This document shows positions 57,352 to 64,000 of a stretch of DNA of 64,000 bases, one piece after another. How positions within the stretch are numbered: position 1 is the first letter of the stretch; every line of letters starts with the position of its first letter. Position numbers and translations under genes: made by a program. The notes under the pieces were generated by a model that saw only the letters and a program-made list of their open reading frames with translations, did no database searches and was not told the origin of the DNA. Source of the DNA: Sporosarcina sp. P2 (GTDB lineage: Bacteria > Bacillota > Bacilli > Bacillales_A > Planococcaceae). The stretch is from the NCBI RefSeq assembly GCF_002743255.1, contig NZ_PDYY01000016.1, forward strand, positions 1 to 64,000, read 5' to 3'.

Positions 57352-57395
57352 AACAAAAAAGCAGTCCCTTCCGTTCACATGGAAGAGACTGCTTT
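57352..57395 (-). terminator. Terminator of terC
   Basis: AAAGCAGTCCCTTCC (57358-57372) pairs with GGAAGAGACTGCTTT (57381-57395), with a T-run on the minus strand. Confidence 0.92.
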
Positions 57396-57399
57396 CGTA

Positions 57400-58167
57400 T
57401 TATCTGTTAGCTTTCACTTTAGATTTGGCAACGGCCAGTAGATATCCGCCGATAGCTAAGATTAATAACACAACCCAGAATGTTGTTTTCCACATTGTAG
57501 AGTGTGGGAATGCTTCTGGAATGATGAGAAGCGCAGGGTGTGCCAGCGTTAATACAACTAGCTTTACACCTACCCATCCGACAATTAAGAATGCTGCAGT
57601 TTCCAAGGTTGGATACTTTTCAAGCATTACCACAAATTGTTTCGCTGCAAATCGAATCATGACCAAACCAATCATACCACCTAGCAACATTACAGCGAAC
57701 TGCCCACCATTAATGCCACCGATATGGAAGTTACCTAACTCAGGCAATGTTACGGCAAGCGCAACAGCCGCAAGCATAGAGTCCAAAGCGAACGCAATAT
57801 CTGCCAGTTCCACTTTCAACACAGTCATCCAGAAACCGGATTGTTTTTTAGGTTTCTTATTCGGATGCCCTTCTGGCTTATGGGTCACTTTATCGTATAT
57901 ATTTTTACCGGATATAAACAATAAGTAAATGGCACCGATTGCTTGTATCTCCCAGAACTTCACTAAAAACGTAATCATAAATAGTGCAGTGAATCTAAAG
58001 ACGAATGCCCCTAGCAAACCATAAAATAATGCTTTCTTTTGTTGGAGTTTCGGTAAGTGCTTTACCATTACTGCCATTACTACCGCGTTGTCTGTCGCTA
58101 ATAGGCCCTCGAGTACAATTAACACTAGGAGTACCCATGCATATTCTAATAAAATCGGATCCAACAT
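57400..58167 (-). CDS. ykoY: TerC family membrane protein YkoY/MeeY
   Basis: A TerC-family integral membrane protein of 255 residues with about seven helices. It has the conserved acidic motif EGLLATDNAVVMAVM and the second ELADIAFALDSMLAA, thought to bind metal. B. subtilis members of this family (MeeF, MeeY) help export manganese and metalate secreted proteins. A yybP-ykoY manganese riboswitch upstream strongly supports the same role. GGAGGC-type sequence precedes the ATG at 58167. Confidence 0.94.
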   Translation of the reverse strand: MLDPILLEYAWVLLVLIVLEGLLATDNAVVMAVMVKHLPKLQQKKALFYGLLGAFVFRFTALFMITFLVKFWEIQAIGAIYLLFISGKNIYDKVTHKPEGHPNKKPKKQSGFWMTVLKVELADIAFALDSMLAAVALAVTLPELGNFHIGGINGGQFAVMLLGGMIGLVMIRFAAKQFVVMLEKYPTLETAAFLIVGWVGVKLVVLTLAHPALLIIPEAFPHSTMWKTTFWVVLLILAIGGYLLAVAKSKVKANR

Positions 58168-58186
58168 AATGCCTCCTTATTTTCTA

Positions 58187-58345
58187 CAAAATAAAAAAGA
58201 CCCTCACCTAATAATTAGGCAAAGGTCTCGCTAAGTTGGAATTTTACGTTCAAAATCCAGCTATCATAACCGATGACCATTGTGGCGGTCACGTATTGAC
58301 GATTATGAAATAGGTTTCCCTATAGCTACTCCCCCTTGACATTGC
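58187..58345 (-). promoter_or_regulatory. yybP-ykoY manganese riboswitch with terminator
   Basis: On the minus strand the leader contains AAGGGGGAGTAGC (58337-58325), the hallmark of the yybP-ykoY class, and a second loop region with GTGACCGCC about 40 bases later. It ends with a terminator stem GACC...GGGTC (58199-58227) and a T-run just before the terC ribosome-binding site. High Mn2+ is expected to stabilise the aptamer and permit transcription into terC. Confidence 0.9.
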
Positions 58346-58381
58346 GTCAAAAGTTATTAAGTTATCGGATACTTTTAAAGT

Positions 58382-58409
58382 ATTATAACATGATAACTTT
58401 GATTTGCAA
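58382..58409 (-). promoter_or_regulatory. Promoter of the riboswitch-terC unit
   Basis: On the minus strand TTGCAA (58409-58404), 16-base spacer, TATAAT (58387-58382). It lies about 45 bases before the conserved riboswitch core. Confidence 0.7.
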
Positions 58410-58557
58410 ATGATTTAGGCGATGCCTGTAGAGCTATTCAATTTAGTATGCATAACTATTTTGATGTACATGTAAGCGTATCGCGTGGGTACTGTCCATT
58501 GTATAGTTTACTCCTACCACTATACTTTTCCTTGACATGATTTATTCAATATAATAA

Positions 58558-58594
58558 AAAAAGCCGACAAACGAAAAGTTCCATTTGCCGGCAG
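58558..58594 (-). terminator. Terminator of swrC
   Basis: On the minus strand GCCGGCAAA pairs with TTTGTCGGC, followed by TTTTTTT, just beyond the swrC stop. The rest of the gap up to the terC promoter shows no gene. Confidence 0.9.
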
Positions 58595-58600
58595 TATGCA

Positions 58601-61600
58601 TTATTTGGTTTCTCTAACCGTTACAGTTTCCGTTACTGTCACGGTTACAGTTTCCGTTATCTTAACAGGCTGATCTTCCGTTACAGCGTGTTCTCTCTTC
58701 GGCGTATTCCTACCTCGACGCGTCTCCCGATCCAACAAACTGTAAATGATGGGAACAATATACAATGTCAAGAACGTGGAACTGATCAATCCGCCAATTA
58801 CTGCAATCCCCATCGGTTGGTTCAACTCCGAACCTTCACCGAGGCCTAGCGCTAACGGTAGTAAGCCCAATATAGTTGTGAGGGCTGTCATGAGGATTGG
58901 ACGCACACGGTCACGTACAGACGACATGATGGCATCATACGAACTAAGTCCTGCCTCTTTACGCTGATTGATGTAATCAACTAACACAATTCCGTTGTTG
59001 ACCACAATCCCAACCAATATGAGAAGACCTATGACTGCTGTTACACTAACTGGTGTATTCGTGAAGAATAACGCTAAGGCTACACCGATTAACATAAGAG
59101 GTACAGAGAACATGATAACAAATGGATATTTAAACGATTCGAACTGTGCAGCCATTACGATATATACCAATATCACTGCCAGTATAATCGCCAATAACAT
59201 ATCGTTAATCGCATTTTCAAATAACTCGCGATCTCCCCCGTATGAAAGTTCTACTTCACTTGGTAGATCGAGGTCCTCTACAATATCATTCACCTTTTTC
59301 GTCATATCTCCCAATGATTCACTGGATAGATATTTCACAGTAAATGCGACTGAATGTGCTTGATCTACACGTACAATCGTTGCAGGACCTTCTGCGATTT
59401 CCACATCCGCTATGTCCTTCAATTTAACAAACGTATCCAGCGGTGTTTTTAATTCCAATTCCTTTAACTTATCTACACTATTGCGGAAACGTTCATCATA
59501 GCTAACGTTCACTCCAACTACTTCGCCTGTTTTCTCAAAGACGATTTGTGAAGCAAAGACACCTCGCGTAACGTCACTAACCGTTTGCGCTATTTGATAT
59601 GGAGCCAATCCGACATCTGAAGCTTTGTCACGATCCACTTCAATTTTTATTTCCTCTACCGTATCTACCAAATCATTTTTGACGTCAGTTACAGTATCCA
59701 TTTCACTCAATTTCTCATCAAGCTTTGATACCGCTTTTCCTAACCGTTCCTCATTCGTATCATGTAAGGAGAATGATAAGGTGTTTGGACTCGAGCCAGC
59801 AGCAGTCTGCATGTTGAAACTGATTTCTGCCTCATCGCCGATTTCATCTTCTACGACTGGTTGTACTTTGTCTACAAATTCAAAGACGGAGCGGTCACGG
59901 TCTTCTAGTGGGATCAGTTTTACATACACTTCTGCCATATTGCTTTCTGATCCACCTTGGGCCATACTTTGCTGAGTTCCGCCGACTAAACTGACATACA
60001 CTTCCACGTCGTCTTGTTTCTTCATTTCTTCTTCAATTCGTTTTACTACATCGTTTGTCGCATCGAGTGAAGCACCATTTGGTAACTTTACATTGACGCT
60101 GAAAGATCCTTCATCCGTAGCAGGCAGGAATTCCGTTCCTACTTTTAGAATTCCGAATACGCTTCCTACTAGTAAAGCGGTTGTGAGTAGTAACACGAGT
60201 AGACGATGACCTAAAGCCCACTTGACGGATTTTTCGAATCTCTGATTTTTCTTCACACGATTCTTTTTCTCGAGTGTTTCTTCATCAGGTGTTTTCAACA
60301 AACGGCTCGCAAGCATAGGCACGACAGTCAATGCAACAACTAACGACGCAAATAAACTAAATGAAATCGTTAATGCGAACTCCGTGAAGATTTGACCAAT
60401 GATTCCCGTAATGAAAATAATCGGTACAAAAACAGCTAGGGTAGTTAACGTAGACGCGGTTATCGCCCCGCCCACTTCCTTAGAACCATCTTTCGCTGCT
60501 TCTGTTGGTGTTTTCCCCATTGCTAAATGACGCTCAATATTTTCTATTACGACAATGGCATTATCAACTAACATCCCGATCCCTAGAGCAAGTGCACCGA
60601 GTGTCATGATGTTTAACGAGAAGTCTGCGAAATACATGAGAACAAATGTTACAATTACCGAATATGGAATTGCTACTCCAATGATGATGGGACTCTTAAT
60701 TCCACGTAAGAAAACAAATAATACGAGCATAGCGAACAAACCACCAAGAATTAATGACTGACCGATATTGCCAATGGCGATCTGTACATAGTCCCCTTGG
60801 TCAAACATCACATCAGATTCAATATCTTTGTATGCTTCTTTCTCCAATAACTTATCCAATGATTTTTTAAACTCTTTAGATACAGTTGCAGTATTTGCTC
60901 CTGATTCTTGAAGTACAGACAATAATACAGCCTGCTCATCATTGGCTCGTGTTTCTGTCTGTACTTCCGGCTCCAACAAAGCAACATCCGCCACGTCAGA
61001 GACTTTGATTTTGTCACCTGTCTGAGGATTAGCGCCTATTTGGATACCTCGTACATCCGAGATATTTTGTACAGTACTTAAGATTCTTGTAGTTAACTTT
61101 CTACCATCACTCATGTCAATCGGATCTCCCGGCATAGATACATTACTAGCTTGTATTGCTTGCACGACATCGGATTGCGTTAAACTAAATTCTTTTAATT
61201 TATCAGGATCTAAAATAACCTGAACGTCTTCAATGATTTTACCTGACACGTTGACACTGGCTACACCTTCAATACGGCGTAATTCTTTCTCTAGCTCCTC
61301 TGCAATCTTCCGTATATTCGTATCTTGATCGACGGATCGTAAAGATAATTGGATGACTGGGAATTGAGAGGGATCAAACTTCATGAAACGTGGTTTATTA
61401 GCACCATCAGGTATTTCTACTTGATCAATCCGTTGGAGGATATCCATTTGGACGTCATCAATCGAAGAATCCCAATCAAATTGTAAGAATACTAAGTTGG
61501 CTCCTTCTCGAGAAGAAGACTGCATTGACTTTAAGCCAGGAGCTGTCGATAAACTTTCTTCCAACGGTTTAGTGATTTTCTCACTTACTTCCGTTGGTGA

Positions 61601-61762
61601 AGCACCCGGATAATTCGTAACCACTACCGCTACCGGCGGATTTAGATCAGGAATTAAGGTAACGGGAATTTTAAAGAAGGATACTGCACCTAAAATAATG
61701 ACAAGAAACATTGTGACTAACGTAAAAACGGGTCGTTTGACCGAAAAACTACTAATCTTCAT
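58601..61762 (-). CDS. swrC: RND-family efflux protein SwrC
   Basis: An AcrB/RND superfamily transporter of 1053 residues, matching B. subtilis SwrC (YerP), which gives resistance to surfactin and acriflavine. It has the usual two repeats, each with one helix, a large external loop and five helices. Landmarks are VKRPVFTLVTMFLVIILGAV, TNYPGASPTEVSEKITKPLE, GMLVDNAIVVIENIERHLA (proton-relay Asp region) and VGIVVNNGIVLVDYINQRKE. No membrane fusion or outer membrane partner is encoded nearby, as expected in a Gram-positive. The C-terminal tail is a Val-Thr-Glu repeat (TETVTVTVTETVTVRETK). GAGAGGAAT precedes ATG 61762. Confidence 0.95.
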   Translation of the reverse strand: MKISSFSVKRPVFTLVTMFLVIILGAVSFFKIPVTLIPDLNPPVAVVVTNYPGASPTEVSEKITKPLEESLSTAPGLKSMQSSSREGANLVFLQFDWDSSIDDVQMDILQRIDQVEIPDGANKPRFMKFDPSQFPVIQLSLRSVDQDTNIRKIAEELEKELRRIEGVASVNVSGKIIEDVQVILDPDKLKEFSLTQSDVVQAIQASNVSMPGDPIDMSDGRKLTTRILSTVQNISDVRGIQIGANPQTGDKIKVSDVADVALLEPEVQTETRANDEQAVLLSVLQESGANTATVSKEFKKSLDKLLEKEAYKDIESDVMFDQGDYVQIAIGNIGQSLILGGLFAMLVLFVFLRGIKSPIIIGVAIPYSVIVTFVLMYFADFSLNIMTLGALALGIGMLVDNAIVVIENIERHLAMGKTPTEAAKDGSKEVGGAITASTLTTLAVFVPIIFITGIIGQIFTEFALTISFSLFASLVVALTVVPMLASRLLKTPDEETLEKKNRVKKNQRFEKSVKWALGHRLLVLLLTTALLVGSVFGILKVGTEFLPATDEGSFSVNVKLPNGASLDATNDVVKRIEEEMKKQDDVEVYVSLVGGTQQSMAQGGSESNMAEVYVKLIPLEDRDRSVFEFVDKVQPVVEDEIGDEAEISFNMQTAAGSSPNTLSFSLHDTNEERLGKAVSKLDEKLSEMDTVTDVKNDLVDTVEEIKIEVDRDKASDVGLAPYQIAQTVSDVTRGVFASQIVFEKTGEVVGVNVSYDERFRNSVDKLKELELKTPLDTFVKLKDIADVEIAEGPATIVRVDQAHSVAFTVKYLSSESLGDMTKKVNDIVEDLDLPSEVELSYGGDRELFENAINDMLLAIILAVILVYIVMAAQFESFKYPFVIMFSVPLMLIGVALALFFTNTPVSVTAVIGLLILVGIVVNNGIVLVDYINQRKEAGLSSYDAIMSSVRDRVRPILMTALTTILGLLPLALGLGEGSELNQPMGIAVIGGLISSTFLTLYIVPIIYSLLDRETRRGRNTPKREHAVTEDQPVKITETVTVTVTETVTVRETK

Positions 61763-61894
61763 TGATCTATTCCTCTCTTTTCTCAGCGCTCCAGCTGGAG
61801 AAACCTTTTCATCTTTTCACCATACCACCTGAATAGCGTACTTTCACCGATATTTGCTCGAATCATAACGAATACACACAAAAATTATTCACAA

Positions 61895-61937
61895 TTTTAA
61901 CAAATAACCCGGACGGATTACAATGAATCCGTCCGGG
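61895..61937 (-). terminator. Terminator of prfC
   Basis: CCCGGACGGATT (61908-61919) pairs perfectly with AATCCGTCCGGG (61926-61937), followed by a T/A-rich run on the minus strand. Confidence 0.88.
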
Positions 61938-61953
61938 CCGTATATTTTACAAT

Positions 61954-63531
61954 TTATAATTGGTTATACAGTTTGATATCCGGGTATTTATCTTGGAACC
62001 AACGCATCGCAAAATTGTTTTCAAACAAGAAAACTTTGTGATCATATCGATCTTTTACGAGTAATGCACGTTGTCCTGCCATGGTCTCTTTTACATCTTC
62101 TTCGTTTTCAATCCAGCGCGCTACTTTGGATCCCATTGTCTCCATCTGGACTTCCACATGGTATTCCGCTCTCATACGATGTTCGAAAACTTCGAATTGA
62201 AGCTGCCCCACTGCACCGAGAATGACTTCTTCCGTATGCAATGTTTTGTAATACTGAATAGCTCCTTCCTGCACAAGCTGTAAGATTCCTTTGTGGAACT
62301 GTTTGGATTTCATGACGTTTTTAGCATTCACTCTAACAAAAAGCTCGGGAGTAAATTGTGGAAGCGCCTCAAATTGAAAGTTTGCTTTACCACTGATGAC
62401 CGTGTCACCAATTTGGTAGTTACCTGTGTCATATAACCCAATAATATCGCCTGCTACTGCCTGATTGACAGTTTCGCGGTCATCTGCAAGGAATTGAGTC
62501 GTTTGCGTTAACTTGAAGTTTTTAGAAAGACGCGGAACCGTTACCGTCATGCCACGCTCAAATTCACCAGAAACGATTCGAACAAATGCAATCCGATCCC
62601 GATGTGCAGGATTCATGTTAGCCTGAATTTTAAAGATAAAGCCTGAAAAAACTTCAGACTCAGGATCTACAAATTCAGCATCTTTCGTTAACCTAGGTTG
62701 AGGCTCAGGTGCGAATTGTAAAAATGTTTCTAAAAATGTCTGAACACCAAAATTAGTCAACGCACTACCGAAGAATACAGGTGTCAAATCGCCTTTAGCG
62801 ATACGTTCTTCATCAAAGTCGTTCCCAGCTTCATTTAATAGCATGACATCTTCTAGTGCTTGCTTATAGTAAGAAGTCTCTTTCATGGAGTGTTCTACTG
62901 CAAGCTCGCCGTCTTCGTCGATTGGAAGGAAACGTTCCTCGTCTGCATTCGGACGCGCTAGCTCTATACGTTCATTGAAACGATCGTAAATGCCTAGGAA
63001 CTCTTTCCCCATACCAATTGGCCAATTCATTGCGTAAGATTGGATTTCCAACACTTCTTCTAGTTCTTCCATTAGCTCCAAAGGCTCTTTACCTTGGCGA
63101 TCCATTTTATTAATGAATGTGAAGATAGGAATTCCGCGCATTTTACATACTTTAAATAATTTAATGGTCTGTGGCTCGATTCCTTTTGCTGAATCAACCA
63201 TCATGACGGCAGCATCCACTGCCATTAACGTTCTATACGTATCTTCACTGAAGTCTTCGTGTCCGGGTGTATCCAAAATATTGACACGTTTGCCTGCATA
63301 GTCAAATTGTAAAACGGAAGAAGTGACAGATATTCCACGTTGTTTTTCAATTTCCATCCAGTCAGAAGTAGCGAACTTTCCTGATTTCTTTCCTTTAACT
63401 GTACCAGCATCACGAATCGCTCCGCCAAAATATAGTAACTTTTCAGTAATTGTCGTTTTACCGGCATCGGGGTGAGAAATAATCGCAAACGTTCGCCGCG
63501 ATGTGATTTCATCATGTCTATTTTTTTGCAT
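61954..63531 (-). CDS. prfC: Peptide chain release factor 3
   Basis: A translational GTPase of about 525 residues that recycles RF1/RF2 after termination. G motifs: [15 protein letters not shown] (G1), RGISVTSSV (G2), [14 protein letters not shown] (G3, RF3-specific) and FINKMDR (G4); the C-terminus has [18 protein letters not shown] 63531 follows AAGGAG and gives the family N-terminus. RF3 is absent from B. subtilis but present in Staphylococcus and many Planococcaceae; there too it lies next to murE. It begins 114 bases after the murE stop. Confidence 0.96.
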   Translation of the reverse strand: MQKNRHDEITSRRTFAIISHPDAGKTTITEKLLYFGGAIRDAGTVKGKKSGKFATSDWMEIEKQRGISVTSSVLQFDYAGKRVNILDTPGHEDFSEDTYRTLMAVDAAVMMVDSAKGIEPQTIKLFKVCKMRGIPIFTFINKMDRQGKEPLELMEELEEVLEIQSYAMNWPIGMGKEFLGIYDRFNERIELARPNADEERFLPIDEDGELAVEHSMKETSYYKQALEDVMLLNEAGNDFDEERIAKGDLTPVFFGSALTNFGVQTFLETFLQFAPEPQPRLTKDAEFVDPESEVFSGFIFKIQANMNPAHRDRIAFVRIVSGEFERGMTVTVPRLSKNFKLTQTTQFLADDRETVNQAVAGDIIGLYDTGNYQIGDTVISGKANFQFEALPQFTPELFVRVNAKNVMKSKQFHKGILQLVQEGAIQYYKTLHTEEVILGAVGQLQFEVFEHRMRAEYHVEVQMETMGSKVARWIENEEDVKETMAGQRALLVKDRYDHKVFLFENNFAMRWFQDKYPDIKLYNQL

Positions 63532-63645
63532 CCATTGTACTCTCCTTTTGCTTACGTTTTCTATCATAGAGAGAATAGGAATGCATTTCAATGGTTTTCA
63601 TTGAATTGACTAAAAAACTATAAACTCTCAATTCCAAACTGTACT

Positions 63646-64000
63646 TCACTTATTGATGGGTGTGTCGCCGAACTTTTTGGTTGCTTCCTCAAGTGCAATG
63701 TTTGCATCCGAATGCGCATATTTCGTATTGCCGATAATTTGAAAATCTTCGTGACCTTTTCCAGCAAATATAATGATGTCTCCCGCATTTGCTTGCTCAA
63801 TAGTATGACGCACTGCTTCTTCTCTATCCCCTATACATGCGTACTGGTTATGCGGCATAGTGGCACTAAGTTCCGATAAGATCGACTCGTATGGCTCGTC
63901 TCGTGGATCATCTGTCGTAAAGACAACATAATCTGCCGCTGCCGCTTTTTCTCCCATGATTGGGCGCTTAAGACGATCACGATTGCCTCCCGTTCCTATT
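63646..64000 (-). CDS. murE: MurE, C-terminal part, probably the L-lysine-adding type (runs off the edge)
   Basis: The last 118 or so residues of a second MurE ligase, cut by the right edge. Visible are GTGGNRDRLKRPIMGEK, the amino-acid selector TTDDPRDEPYESI, then AGKGHEDFQI and the ending EEATKKFGDTPINK. S. aureus MurE, which adds L-lysine, ends in a very similar KFGGGPVDQ and is likewise followed by prfC, so this copy is likely the vegetative L-Lys ligase. The selector keeps an Arg (DDPR rather than DNPA), so the specificity is not certain from this fragment alone. Confidence 0.88.
   Translation of the reverse strand, partial: IGTGGNRDRLKRPIMGEKAAAADYVVFTTDDPRDEPYESILSELSATMPHNQYACIGDREEAVRHTIEQANAGDIIIFAGKGHEDFQIIGNTKYAHSDANIALEEATKKFGDTPINK

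Noticed and set aside
58615..58665. Tandem repeats suggesting a CRISPR array
   Set aside because: The units lie inside the swrC coding frame, encode a Val-Thr-Glu tail and have no spacers.

Overview
This 64 kb window reads as chromosomal DNA of a low-GC, endospore-forming Bacillota, most likely a Planococcaceae/Caryophanaceae member such as Sporosarcina. The gene content and blocks match Bacillus subtilis neighbourhoods (coaD-rsmD-ylbG-ylbF-ylbC-ylbA, ctaABCDEFG, pyc-ftsW-ylaN-ylaI-ylaH-typA-ylaF, yktABC, pdhABCD-ykyA-def-rpoY-rnjA-ktrC, ykuU-ykuV, ykuL, ykwC, ykvS, ktrD, ykoY, swrC). The right edge instead carries a murE-prfC pair as in Staphylococcus. No tRNA, rRNA, CRISPR array, prophage or insertion sequence was seen, and the window looks like stable core genome. 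Species-level assignment is inference.

Layout. 1-10 kb: coaD, rsmD, ylbG and ylbF, interleaved with an exported protein of unknown function, a degenerate glycerophosphodiesterase-like protein, an extra murE paired head-to-head with a single-domain aspartokinase, a CAP-domain protein, ylbA-like and ytvI-like genes. 10.6-18 kb: cytochrome caa3 oxidase and heme A synthesis (ctaG, ctaF-E-D-C-B on the minus strand, ctaA divergent). 18-28 kb: pyc, ftsW, ylaN, ylaI, ylaH, typA, ylaF, then yktC and yktB. 28.7-36 kb: yktA, a nitronate monooxygenase-like gene, the pyruvate dehydrogenase operon and ykyA. 36-39.7 kb: def, a tiny cationic-peptide gene, rpoY, rnjA, a structured intergenic repeat and ktrC. 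39.7-43.5 kb: potABCD polyamine transport. 43.7-55.8 kb: a Cys-rich protein, ykuU and ykuV peroxide/thiol genes, two drug-efflux type MFS transporters with a LysR regulator, cbpB, ykwC-like, a Spo0E-like gene, ykvS, a lipoprotein, a sporulation-type histidine kinase and a B12-dependent radical SAM protein. 55.9-64 kb: ktrD, terC under a manganese riboswitch, swrC, prfC and the 3' part of a second murE.

The most interesting arrangement is the pair of murE genes. The copy at the right edge sits with prfC and resembles the Staphylococcus type, which adds L-lysine. The copy at 5.1-6.6 kb has the DNPR signature of meso-diaminopimelate-adding enzymes, is divergent from a DapG-like aspartokinase without ACT domains, and has a sigma-E-like promoter upstream. 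Together these suggest a dedicated module for making a DAP-type spore cortex in a bacterium whose vegetative wall contains lysine. Other points worth attention are a compact monocistronic unit for a 23-residue cationic peptide, a GDPD-fold protein that has lost its catalytic residues, an inverted repeat around the ctaG promoter, and a Fur-family box upstream of ykuU.
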